A stretch of 64,000 bases of DNA from JALOAT01 sp041685115 (GTDB taxonomy: Bacteria > Pseudomonadota > Gammaproteobacteria > Thiohalomonadales > Thiohalomonadaceae): positions 130,854 to 194,853 of the forward strand of contig JAWLGK010000003.1 of assembly GCA_041685115.1 (NCBI GenBank). The letters run 5' to 3'. Below, piece after piece: positions 1 through 8,282 of the stretch. The notes under the pieces were generated by a model that saw only the letters and a program-made list of their open reading frames with translations, was not told the DNA's origin and did no database searches. Position numbers and translations under genes: made by a program. The number at the start of each line of letters is the position of its first letter. Position 1 is the first letter of the stretch.

Positions 1-197
1 GGGCCATTGGTGAAGGAAACGAGATCGACCATGCGGCGGCGCTCTACCGCAAACTCGAAGAGAACGTGCTGCCGCTGTATTACACGGACCGGCCGGGCTG
101 GATCCGCGTGATGAAAGGCGCCATTTCCCGCAACGCGCCCTTCTTCAACAGCCATCGCATGCTGCGCCGCTACGTGACCGAAGCGTACATTCGCTGA
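1..197 (+). CDS. glgP: Alpha-glucan (glycogen) phosphorylase, C-terminal fragment
   Basis: Only the last 64 codons lie in the window; the reading frame begins at base 3 and stops with TGA at 195-197. The residues include LPLYYTDRPGWIRVMK and, near the end, FNSHRMLRRYV. This is the characteristic C-terminal pattern of the bacterial GlgP-like alpha-glucan phosphorylases (acidic and tyrosine-rich stretch, then RGW-I..MK, then FN.HRM..EYV). These enzymes release glucose-1-phosphate from alpha-1,4-glucans in the cytoplasm and use pyridoxal phosphate. The PLP lysine and the catalytic core lie upstream of the window, so activity cannot be judged. Family assignment rests on this short tail only. Confidence 0.72.
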   Translation, partial: AIGEGNEIDHAAALYRKLEENVLPLYYTDRPGWIRVMKGAISRNAPFFNSHRMLRRYVTEAYIR

Positions 198-533
198 CGA
201 CGCGGGTTGTGCTTGCCGGGCCTTGATGCATGCGGCGCTTGCCAAGGGAGAAGAGTTCCTCTCGCCAAGACGCCAAGGGACGCAAAGGAATCGCCCAATC
301 TCTTTCCGCCGATTTGCGCTGCGAGTGATTCCGTCGTTCATAAGCGTCCAAATACCGCGGCGCCTGTGCGATTTCGGAGATCCTCGTAGCTGACCTCCGC
401 GTCGTGGCGCCGGATACGCTCATTCGAGCGGGCGACAAGCGTACCGGCTGAACCGATAATCTGGTGGTTCCCTTGGCGCGGATCACGGTACCCTGCGCGC
501 CGAGAACAATACCAACGAGCACCCGGAGCCGCT
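198..533. other. Intergenic region with a purine-rich dispersed repeat
   Basis: No convincing gene is present in these 336 bases. Bases 262-288 contain the phrase CGCCAAGACGCCAAGGGACG, a form of the purine-rich 'cgccaag/cgcaaag' repeat whose relatives occur at about 17392-17435, 38795-38883 and 44192-44240. The remainder shows no strong hairpin. The ATPase ribosome-binding site (GGAG, 523-526) sits at the right end. A promoter for the ATPase should lie here, but none could be placed with confidence. Confidence 0.5.
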
Positions 534-3227
534 ATGTCGGAAAGCCCCCTCCAGCCGCACGCCCTGGACAGCGAAGTCCTGTTCAAGCACTTCCAGTCGT
601 CCCCGGACGGGCTGAGCACCGCCGCTGCCGCACAGCGCCTCGATGAATACGGCCCCAACCTGCTTCCGCCGCCCGCACGGCGGGGGCCGCTTATGCGCTT
701 TCTGCTGCAGTTCCACAACGTGCTCATCTATCTGTTGCTCGCCTCCGCCGCCATCACGGCGCTGCTCGGCGAATGGGTGGATACGGGGGTCATCATCGGC
801 GTGGTGGTCATCAACGCCATTGTCGGTTTCCTCCAGGAGGGTAAGGCCGAAAAGGCGCTGGAGGCGGTGAGCAGCCTGCTCACGCCCACTTGCACCGTGC
901 TGCGCGATGGCGGCCGTCGTACTTTGCCGGCCGAACAACTGGTGCCTGGCGACGTGGTGTTCCTGCAGTCGGGCGATCGGGTCCCCGCAGATCTGCGACT
1001 GTTCCGTACCCGCGAGTTGCGCATCGAAGAGGCGGCGCTCACGGGCGAATCGGTGCCGGTGGAAAAAAACACCGCGGCGGTCGCTGGGGACTCGCCCATC
1101 GGTGATCGCCTGGGCATGGCGCATACCGGCACGCTGGTCACCTACGGTCAGGGCAGCGGGCTGGTGGTGGGCACGGGGGAGACGACGGAGCTCGGCCGCA
1201 TCAGCAAGCTGCTCACGGAAGTGCAGACCCTCACCACGCCGCTGCTGCGCCAGATCGACCACTTCGGCCACTGGCTGACCTGGGTGGTCCTCGCCATTGC
1301 CGCCGCGAGCTTCAGCTTCGCCTACTACGCCCGCGATTTTGACTTGCGCGACAGTTTCCTGGCGGCGGTCGGGCTTGCGGTCGCCGCGATCCCGGAGGGG
1401 TTGCCCGCCATCATGACCATCACCCTGGCCATCGGTGTGCAGCGCATGGCCAGACGGCACGCCATCATCCGCCGCCTGCCTGCGGTGGAGACGCTCGGCT
1501 CGGTCACCGTCATCTGCACCGATAAGACCGGCACCTTGACGCGCAATGAAATGACCGTCGCCCGCGTGGTGGTCGCCGAGGGCGATTGGCGTGTCACGGG
1601 CGTGGGATATGAGCCCAGTGGCGAACTGGTCCCCATGCAGGGCGCCGGCGGAAGTGCCGTGGTGGAGGAACTGACGCGCGCGGGCCTGCTATGCAACGAG
1701 GCCGGACTGCAACACGGCGAGCAGGGCTGGCGCGTACGCGGCGATCCCACCGAAGGCGCGCTGGTGGTACTGGCCACCAAGCTCGGTATCAACCCGGATT
1801 CGGAGCGGCGCCACTATCCGCGCACGGACGAAATTCCCTTTGAATCGCAGCATGGCTTCATGGCCAGCCTGCACCATGACCACCAGGGCCACGGCTATGT
1901 GTTCGTGAAGGGTGCGCCGGAGCGGGTGCTCGGCATGTGCAGCCACGAGCGCCATGGCGACGGGATCCAGCCAGTACGTACCGATCACTGGCAGGCGAAG
2001 GTCGACGGCCTGGCCGCGAGCGGGCATCGTGTACTCGCCATTGCAACGCTGCCCATTATGGCCGGCCGCACCGAACTGAACTTCCCTGACGTGCAACAAG
2101 ACCTCACGCTGCTTGGCTTGGTGGGCATCATCGACCCACCCCGGGAGGAGGCCATCGAGTCGGTTGCCCTGTGTCGCACAGCGGGTATCCGGGTGAAGAT
2201 GATCACCGGCGACCATGCGGCCACGGCCAGCAGCATCGCTGCACAGCTCGGCATCGGTGAAGGCCGTGCCGCCGTCACCGGTCCGGAACTGGAGCGCCTG
2301 GACGGCGCGGCCTTCGAGGAAGTGGTGGCGAAGACGGACGTGTTCGCGCGCACCAGTCCCGAACACAAGCTGCGCCTGGTGGAGGCGCTGCAACGGCGCG
2401 GCGAAATCACCGCCATGACCGGCGACGGCGTGAACGATGCACCGGCGCTGAAGCGTGCCGACGTGGGCGTGGCCATGGGCGAAAAGGGCACCGATGCGGC
2501 GCGTGAGGCCTCGCAGATGGTGCTCACCGACGACAACTTCGCCACCATCGTGCATGCGGTGGAGGAGGGGCGCACCATCCACGACAACCTCACCAAGGCC
2601 ATTCTGTTCGTGCTGCCCACCAACATGGGGCAGGCCAGCGTGATCATCACCGCCATCCTGTTCGGCATGGTGATGCCCATCACCCCGGTGCAGATCCTGT
2701 GGGTCAACATGGTATCGGCCGTCACGCTGGCCCTGGTGCTCGCCTTCGAGCCCGGCGAACCGGGCGTCATGCGCCGGCCGCCGCGCGACCCCCGCGCGCC
2801 CATCCTTTCACCCATGCTGGCCTGGCGCGTGGTGTTCGTGTCGGCGATCCTTGTGGCGGGCTCGCTGGTGGTCTTCCAGTGGGAACTGGCGGACGGTGCA
2901 AGCCTGGAGGCGGCGCGCGTGGCCACCGTGAACACCCTGGTCATGGGCCAGGTGTTCTATCTGTTCAGCGCGCGCTTCGTCGTGGATTCCAGTGTCCGTC
3001 TGAGTGCGCTTACCGGCAACCCTGCACTGTGGCCCGCCATCGCAGTGATCGTCGCATTGCAGGTGCTGTTCACATATTTCGAACCCATGAAAAAGCTGTT
3101 TGGCACGGACGATATCGGACTCGATGCCTGGCTGCACACATTGATGGTCGGTTTCCTGGTGTTCGTGGTGGTGGAAGTGGAGAAATGGATCATGCGCCGT
3201 GTGCAAGGTGAGGATGCTGGCGGCTAG
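534..3227 (+). CDS. P2-type cation-transporting P-type ATPase
   Basis: An 897-residue ATP-driven cation pump of the inner membrane. The actuator motif TGES lies at about residues 169-172. The M4 motif PEGLPA is at about 286-291, the phosphorylation motif DKTGT at about 329, and the hinge motif TGDGVNDAP at about 629-637, so catalysis looks intact. Length and order match P2A/P2-like pumps (Ca2+-ATPase/PacL group). M6 reads NMVSAVTLALVLAFEP and lacks the acidic N-x-x-TDG site of classical Ca2+ pumps, so the ion is uncertain and may be monovalent. The ATG at 534 follows GGAG at suitable spacing. The next gene starts 2 bases after the stop, so the two are probably co-transcribed. Confidence 0.9.
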   Translation: MSESPLQPHALDSEVLFKHFQSSPDGLSTAAAAQRLDEYGPNLLPPPARRGPLMRFLLQFHNVLIYLLLASAAITALLGEWVDTGVIIGVVVINAIVGFLQEGKAEKALEAVSSLLTPTCTVLRDGGRRTLPAEQLVPGDVVFLQSGDRVPADLRLFRTRELRIEEAALTGESVPVEKNTAAVAGDSPIGDRLGMAHTGTLVTYGQGSGLVVGTGETTELGRISKLLTEVQTLTTPLLRQIDHFGHWLTWVVLAIAAASFSFAYYARDFDLRDSFLAAVGLAVAAIPEGLPAIMTITLAIGVQRMARRHAIIRRLPAVETLGSVTVICTDKTGTLTRNEMTVARVVVAEGDWRVTGVGYEPSGELVPMQGAGGSAVVEELTRAGLLCNEAGLQHGEQGWRVRGDPTEGALVVLATKLGINPDSERRHYPRTDEIPFESQHGFMASLHHDHQGHGYVFVKGAPERVLGMCSHERHGDGIQPVRTDHWQAKVDGLAASGHRVLAIATLPIMAGRTELNFPDVQQDLTLLGLVGIIDPPREEAIESVALCRTAGIRVKMITGDHAATASSIAAQLGIGEGRAAVTGPELERLDGAAFEEVVAKTDVFARTSPEHKLRLVEALQRRGEITAMTGDGVNDAPALKRADVGVAMGEKGTDAAREASQMVLTDDNFATIVHAVEEGRTIHDNLTKAILFVLPTNMGQASVIITAILFGMVMPITPVQILWVNMVSAVTLALVLAFEPGEPGVMRRPPRDPRAPILSPMLAWRVVFVSAILVAGSLVVFQWELADGASLEAARVATVNTLVMGQVFYLFSARFVVDSSVRLSALTGNPALWPAIAVIVALQVLFTYFEPMKKLFGTDDIGLDAWLHTLMVGFLVFVVVEVEKWIMRRVQGEDAGG

Positions 3228-3280
3228 AGGTGCCGCGGCCCGCGCATGAGCGCGGGCCGGGCGAAGGGCGAGGGAATCGC

Positions 3281-4144
3281 GTGCGCAATCAACTCCGGGA
3301 CATCGAATCTTTACCACGCTGGCTGAAGGCCGCCATTGCGGCCGGGCTGGTGCTGCTCATCGCTGCTCTGGGCAGGATCACACCCTTCCAGTTTTCCCTC
3401 TCGGTGTTCTATGTGCTGCCGGTGGCCCTGGGCGGCTGGTGGGGCGGGCTGCGCCTCGGCTACGTGATCGCCGTGCTGGCCGCAGTGGCCTGGTTTCAGG
3501 GCGGACAGTGGAGTGCGCAATTGTATGAACGCGAATGGATCCGCTACTGGAACGGCTTTTCACCGTTCCTGCTATTCGTCATTGTGCTGCATCTGGTGGA
3601 CCTGCTGCACCAGCGCCTGGCGTGGGAGCGTGCCCGCGCCGAACGCGATGCCTTGACCGGGTTGCTCAATCTCAGCACCTTCATGCTTCAGGCCGAGGAG
3701 GAGATCGCACGGGCACGGCGCTTCGGTCGCCCCTTTGCCGTCGCATTCATGGACCTGGACAACTTCAAGGAAGTGAACGACACGCTGGGTCACGTGGCTG
3801 GCAACGCGGTGCTGCGCGCGGTGGCCGCCACCTTGCAGCGCGTGTTGCGTGAGGCGGATGTGATCGCCCGCGCGGGCGGTGACGAGTTCGTGGTATTGCT
3901 GGTGGAGGCGGAGCCACAGGGCGCCGTGGCCGTGGTCGAGGCCATGCGCGACGAACTGCTCAGGGCCATGGCGGAGCTGAACTGCGCGGTGACCTTCAGT
4001 ATCGGCCTGGTGGTGTTCAAGACACCTCCGGTGGATACGCGCAGCATGGTGCAACTGGCGGATAAATTGATGTACGACGTGAAGCGCAGCGGCAAGAACG
4101 CCATACGTCACGCGGTTTTCGACGGCGGCACTGTGAGGCAGTGA
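3281..4144 (+). CDS. Membrane-anchored diguanylate cyclase (GGDEF)
   Basis: An integral membrane protein with about four hydrophobic segments in its first 110 residues and a C-terminal GGDEF domain. The domain starts at RDALTGLLN, contains MDLDNFKEVND (metal/GTP site) and carries the signature AGGDEFVVLL, so it should make c-di-GMP. No RxxD inhibitory site is evident just upstream of GGDEF. The frame is open from a GTG at 3230. I prefer the GTG at 3281 because AGGG lies 6 bases upstream and the residues before it are not membrane-like. It follows the P-type ATPase by about 50 bases on the same strand. The N-terminal sensor is not a family I recognise. Confidence 0.85.
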   Translation: MRNQLRDIESLPRWLKAAIAAGLVLLIAALGRITPFQFSLSVFYVLPVALGGWWGGLRLGYVIAVLAAVAWFQGGQWSAQLYEREWIRYWNGFSPFLLFVIVLHLVDLLHQRLAWERARAERDALTGLLNLSTFMLQAEEEIARARRFGRPFAVAFMDLDNFKEVNDTLGHVAGNAVLRAVAATLQRVLREADVIARAGGDEFVVLLVEAEPQGAVAVVEAMRDELLRAMAELNCAVTFSIGLVVFKTPPVDTRSMVQLADKLMYDVKRSGKNAIRHAVFDGGTVRQ

Positions 4145-4189
4145 GGCATGACGGTGCGCCGGCGCGCACGCGGGCGACTTACGCAAGCG

Positions 4190-5116
4190 TCAATCAGGGA
4201 GCCTGGCGAGCAATGCCGTCGCGTGGGCAAAGTCCAGTGTCACTACGTGCACCGGGTTCGCCTTGCCCTTGAGGTGCAGTTCCTGCGGACTCTCCTGCCG
4301 GAATTCGTCGGGCAGATGGGCATAGGCGCTTTCACTCAGCACGATGTCCGTTTCCAGCGCCATGCTCGCGGCTTCCAGGCGGAAGGCCGTGTTCACGGTG
4401 TCGCCGAGGGCGGTATTTTCGTGGCCGATACCGAGCGCCGCAATGCCCGTATGGATGCCCACGCCGATGTGCAGCGGCATGGGGATTTCCGGAAAGGCGT
4501 CGTTCAGGGCGGCCGTGATCGCGCCGATACGGCAGGCGGCACGCAGGGCCTCGCGTACATCGTGCTGCGATTCCCCACCTTCCCAACGCGCGAATACACA
4601 GTCACCGATGAACTTGTCCACGATGCCAGCGTGATGCGCGATGATTTCGCTGACCTCGTCGAACCAACGGTTCATCACCCGGGTGAGTTGTTGGATGCTG
4701 AGCCGCTCCGACAGGGCCGTGAAGCCGCGGATGTCAGCCACCAGCAGCGTGATCTCGCCCACCAGCGCGCGAGGCATCACCACGGTGGCCTGGAGCGACA
4801 GGGAATCGGTGAAGGCGGCTGACGGCGCCGGCTGTTCGAAGATGATTTCGCTGCGGCCGATGGAAATGATATCGCCGTCGTGGAGCAGGGTGGGCGCGGT
4901 GACGCGCCGACCGTTCACCCAACTGCCGTTGGAACTGCCGCTGTCGATGAAGTAGTAGTCCGCTGCGCCGAGCCGGCGCACCATGGCGTGGTTGCGGGAT
5001 ATCTCCAGCTCGGAAAACACGATGGTGTTGTTCCGATCGCGGCCGAGGGTGACGACGGTCCCGCAGGGCACGCGCTCGACGCCGGTCTCGACCTGGACGT
5101 GCAGCCAGGCGGTCAC
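4190..5116 (-). CDS. FHA domain-class III adenylate/guanylate cyclase
   Basis: A 308-residue soluble protein. Residues 1-95 form a forkhead-associated phosphothreonine-binding domain (GRDRNNTIVF, SRNHA, DSGSSNGSWVNG). Residues 120-300 form a class III cyclase catalytic domain, with VADIRGFTALSERL (first metal aspartate), DKFIGDCVFARW (second metal aspartate and beta-hairpin) and GDTVNTAFRLE. It should make cAMP or cGMP; the purine-specifying residues cannot be read reliably by eye. The start is a GTG at 5116. It lies 9 bases after a small coiled-coil membrane gene on the same strand, implying an operon. The FHA domain suggests control by a Ser/Thr kinase, but no kinase gene is in this window. 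Confidence 0.88.
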   Translation of the reverse strand: MTAWLHVQVETGVERVPCGTVVTLGRDRNNTIVFSELEISRNHAMVRRLGAADYYFIDSGSSNGSWVNGRRVTAPTLLHDGDIISIGRSEIIFEQPAPSAAFTDSLSLQATVVMPRALVGEITLLVADIRGFTALSERLSIQQLTRVMNRWFDEVSEIIAHHAGIVDKFIGDCVFARWEGGESQHDVREALRAACRIGAITAALNDAFPEIPMPLHIGVGIHTGIAALGIGHENTALGDTVNTAFRLEAASMALETDIVLSESAYAHLPDEFRQESPQELHLKGKANPVHVVTLDFAHATALLARLPD

Positions 5117-5125
5117 GATGCCGAA

Positions 5126-5479
5126 TCAACTCTGCAACAGCACGAGGCCGAGCGCCGTCGCGGACAACACCAGCGCCGCCGTGGTGGCAATGGTCAGCCA
5201 GGTGTTGCGCCGGGCCAGTTCGGCGAGTCCCGTGGAGACGCCTTGCAGCTGCTCGGTCAGTTGTCTCACCAGGTCTGCCTGCGCCAGCTCCGCGGCTTCC
5301 ATGGCCTCGATCCGTTGCAGCATGGCGGCCAGTTGCTTGCGTGGGTCGTCCTGCGGGTCGACGGGCGCGACATGGGATTGCGCGCGCGTCTGTTCCCAGA
5401 GCCGCGTGGCAGTGCCGACCAGGGCCGGCAGGACCTTGATGATCTCTTTCCAGGGCAGTGCGGCGACATGCAGGGCCAT
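5126..5479 (-). CDS. Small C-terminally anchored coiled-coil protein
   Basis: A 117-residue protein that I do not recognise. A helical, polar, glutamine- and glutamate-rich middle (about residues 45-92) looks like a coiled coil. The last 22 residues are hydrophobic (TIATTAALVLSATALGLVLL), ending two residues later, so it looks tail-anchored with its bulk in the cytoplasm. The ATG at 5479 is preceded by GAGAGGG at good spacing. It is the first gene of a two-gene unit with the FHA-cyclase 9 bases downstream, so it may tether or oligomerise the cyclase at the membrane; that role is inference from context only. Confidence 0.7.
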   Translation of the reverse strand: MALHVAALPWKEIIKVLPALVGTATRLWEQTRAQSHVAPVDPQDDPRKQLAAMLQRIEAMEAAELAQADLVRQLTEQLQGVSTGLAELARRNTWLTIATTAALVLSATALGLVLLQS

Positions 5480-5649
5480 GGGTATCCCTCTCGGTTGGTG
5501 TCGTGCAGTGTATCAGCACTCCCGGCAATACTCGCCTGGCGATGACCCCGGTTTCGCTAGTTCCCGTTAGAACCGAGAACCGGGCGACATAATCAGAATC
5601 GCTATTTGCCTATGCTTACGCCCCTTACCTGAAGATCTAAGCTCGAGCG

Positions 5650-7959
5650 ATGGATACAGGCTTCCGGGTCGTTTACCAGGGAAAGCTGCGGCGCGGACAG
5701 ACGCGCTCAGGGGTGGCCGGTCGCCTGTCGGAGGCGTTGGGTCGGGACCGTGTGGCCCTGGAAAAGCTGCTCGACGGCCCCGCGCAGGTCCTCCTCGCGG
5801 GGGCATCGGAACGGACCGCCGCGCGGCTGGCTGAGATCTTCATCCAGGCCGGCGCCGAGGTACGCATCGAAGGTCCCGGCGATGCTGAATCCACGCCGAC
5901 TCAATTGACCTCCGACACACCCGCCGCCCATCGCAAACCCTCCGTGCCGCCCTCTTTCGGTCAGCGCGTCTGGTTGGTACGTGCGGCCTTCGTATTGTCG
6001 GTGATCGCCCTGCTCGGTGTGTTGGTCATCGGCCTGCTGGCGGCCTCGCTCGCAACCCTGGCCTTTTCCCTGGGCTGGCTCATCGAGCAAGTGCCCTGGC
6101 CTGCGGTGGTGGTGCCTGTGTACGCAGTGTTGATGACGGTTCTGGTGCTGACCATCGCCGGTCTGGTCAAACCCTTCGTGCGCGTGCAGTCGCACCTGCC
6201 CATGGCCATACCTCTCGAACGCGCCAACGAACCGGAACTGTTCGAGTTCATCGCCTACGTATGTGAAGCCATCCATGTGCCGTACCCGCAGGGCGTATTG
6301 CTCGACATGTCGGCCTCGGTGAAGGCGGGACGCCAGCCCGGTTCCGCACTCACCATCGGTCTGCCTGTCCTGGCAAGTGTCAGCACGGCGGAACTGGGTG
6401 GTTTGTTGGCGCGTGCGTTCACCTTGCACATCGGCGGCAGCACGGCACGCATGGCGCGCTTCGTCGTGACATCGCTGCATATACTTCATGAAGCGGTGCA
6501 CGGCCGGGATCTGTTCGACCGCGCTTTGGCGCGCGGCCTGCAATCGAGGTATGCGCCGGTGCGTTTCGCAGCGCGCGAGGCCGCGGCACTGCTGCGTCTG
6601 ACACGCAAGCTGCTCGGTCATCTATTGCGCGAGGCCATCGGCACCAGCGCCGCGGCCATGCGCTCCATCGAATGGCATCGTGATCGCCACCAGGCGTGGA
6701 TCGTCGGCGTGGAGACCTTCGCCAGAGGTATTCGGCGCATGCGCCTGATTGGATTTGCCACGGATCGAGCCGCGGCCGCCTCACAGGAACTCTGGCGCAA
6801 GGGACGGCCCTTGCCGGCCGATCTTGCGGGCGCCTTGCAGGCGCGCCTCGGCGCGTTGGCAAAGTCCGGGCTGGCGAGGGTCGTCGCCGCCGCGGAGATC
6901 GAGCAGGAGGCTGTAGAGGAATTTCATCTGGCCGACGCCCAGCGCATCGAGCGTATCCGCCAGGGCGCCTTCGCGCCCGTTATTACATGCGGCAGGCCGG
7001 CGCGTGAGTTGGTGCGCGGTTATGCCCTGTTGACGCGGCGGACGACCATGCTCCATTACCGCAACGGCTTGGGCCTGCCCGTCACACCCGTCAGGCTCCA
7101 AACGCGGAGCAGTACTGCGCAACCCATCGTGGACGCCATCAGCGGCGGGGCCTTCGCCGATGCAATGTCCGTGTCGCCGCTGCCTTTCATTGACCGCACC
7201 CGAACCACGCGTGAACTGGCCGCGGAGGCTCGGGCCTTGCGCGCTGCGACGGCAGCGGGCAGCGCCGATACGCGCCGCATCCTGGGGCAGCATGACGCCG
7301 TGGCGGACGAACTCATTCGTGCGCTGCATGAAGAACTGATGAGGCGTTCCAGGACATCGACACGGCGCTTACGGGAAGCACTCGAAGGTGTGCAGATCCG
7401 CTGTCGTGAACTGGAAGCCGCCCTGGAGAAGACGACACGTGATCTCGCGCCGCAGGGAGAGCGCATTTCGCGCCGCATCGCCAACGCCATCGCGCTGCTG
7501 GAGCGGCCGGAAACGGCGGCGCGGCTGCCCGGCGCACGCGGCCTGGCGGCGCGTGGCCTCGCGTTGTGCGAAACCCTCGACAAGCTTCAGCCGCAGATGG
7601 CCCTGCTGCATGAGTTGGCAATCCAGCTTGGCGTACTCGAACTGCTGTTGACCGCCCCGGAGCGCCGTCACGCGGCCCTCAAGGACCGCATCGTTGAACA
7701 GCAGGCCGAGATCGGCAACCGGCTCACGGCCATCCGTATCGCCACAGGGCGTCTGCGTAACCCGCTTGACGAAAAGACCCAGGTGTTCGAACACGTGCGC
7801 ACCGGCTGGGTGCCAACGCACGCCCGCTATCTGGAGCTGGACGAAGCCGCGGTGGTGCTGAACGGCTTGCTGGACCTCCGGAAACAGATCGTCGCGCGGC
7901 TCGCGCTGCTTGTGCGGGCGGCAGAGGATGCCTGGCTTGCCGTCGAGGGTGCAGCTTAG
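5650..7959 (+). CDS. Membrane protein with degenerate M48-type peptidase domain and coiled-coil tail
   Basis: A 769-residue protein. Residues 1-75 form a small domain (FRVVYQGKLRRGQ...) of the sort found in front of several proteobacterial membrane proteins. Residues about 101-170 hold two or three membrane helices. The following stretch (ANEPELFEFIAYVCEAIHV, then GLPVLASVSTAELGGLLA) follows the pattern of M48 peptidases up to the zinc motif. Where HExxH is expected, residues 255-259 read RAFTL, with a lone His260, so zinc binding and proteolysis should be lost. The C-terminal 240 residues are largely helical and charged. It is probably a non-catalytic scaffold or pseudo-peptidase; the M48 relationship was judged by eye. 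The ATG at 5650 starts just after a 170-base divergent promoter region. Confidence 0.75.
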   Translation: MDTGFRVVYQGKLRRGQTRSGVAGRLSEALGRDRVALEKLLDGPAQVLLAGASERTAARLAEIFIQAGAEVRIEGPGDAESTPTQLTSDTPAAHRKPSVPPSFGQRVWLVRAAFVLSVIALLGVLVIGLLAASLATLAFSLGWLIEQVPWPAVVVPVYAVLMTVLVLTIAGLVKPFVRVQSHLPMAIPLERANEPELFEFIAYVCEAIHVPYPQGVLLDMSASVKAGRQPGSALTIGLPVLASVSTAELGGLLARAFTLHIGGSTARMARFVVTSLHILHEAVHGRDLFDRALARGLQSRYAPVRFAAREAAALLRLTRKLLGHLLREAIGTSAAAMRSIEWHRDRHQAWIVGVETFARGIRRMRLIGFATDRAAAASQELWRKGRPLPADLAGALQARLGALAKSGLARVVAAAEIEQEAVEEFHLADAQRIERIRQGAFAPVITCGRPARELVRGYALLTRRTTMLHYRNGLGLPVTPVRLQTRSSTAQPIVDAISGGAFADAMSVSPLPFIDRTRTTRELAAEARALRAATAAGSADTRRILGQHDAVADELIRALHEELMRRSRTSTRRLREALEGVQIRCRELEAALEKTTRDLAPQGERISRRIANAIALLERPETAARLPGARGLAARGLALCETLDKLQPQMALLHELAIQLGVLELLLTAPERRHAALKDRIVEQQAEIGNRLTAIRIATGRLRNPLDEKTQVFEHVRTGWVPTHARYLELDEAAVVLNGLLDLRKQIVARLALLVRAAEDAWLAVEGAA

Positions 7960-7963
7960 CCCC

Positions 7964-8253
7964 GTAGGAGCCCACCCCGTAGGCGAAGGGTTTTTACCAA
8001 CCGCCGGGCGGTCACCGAAACCGCATTCGCCGACGGTGTCGGCTCCTACAACGGTATCCAGAAGCCCCGTAGGAGCCCACCCCGTGGGCGAAGGGTTTTG
8101 ACCGCGGCGCTACGCCGAAGCGGCATGTTCGCCGACAGTGTCGGCTCCTACAAGGTTCCGATAACCCCCCGTAGGAGCCCACCCCGTGGGCGAAGGGTTC
8201 TGACCGCGGCGATACACCGAGACGGCATGTTCGCCGACGGTGTCGGCTCCTAC
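7964..8253. repeat. REP-like palindrome array, three units
   Basis: Three direct copies of an imperfect palindrome lie at 7964-8049, 8069-8151 and 8171-8253 (spacing 105 and 102 bases). Each begins GTAGGAGCCCACCCCGT and ends GTGTCGGCTCCTAC, with GGGCGAA and TTCGCCGAC as inner arms, so each can fold into a long hairpin. The spacer phrase CAACGGTATCCAGAAGCCC follows unit 1 and unit 3. Single relatives lie at 50832-50902 (opposite orientation) and 58141-58224. The array starts 5 bases after the stop of the preceding gene and fills the space up to the converging rhodanese gene. It may act as an mRNA 3' stabiliser or terminator. No transposase of the REP-associated type is present in the window. 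Confidence 0.9.
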
Positions 8254-8282
8254 AACGGTATCCAGAAGCCCGCGATTGACGG

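Noticed and set aside
1985..2944. 319-codon open frame on the minus strand
   Set aside because: Antisense to the P-type ATPase core, including GDGVNDAP; composition is Ser/Thr/Arg-rich shadow coding.
7964..8253. CRISPR array
   Set aside because: Only three repeat units, each a palindrome about 85 bases long, with nearly identical spacers, no leader and no cas genes. It is a REP-type array.
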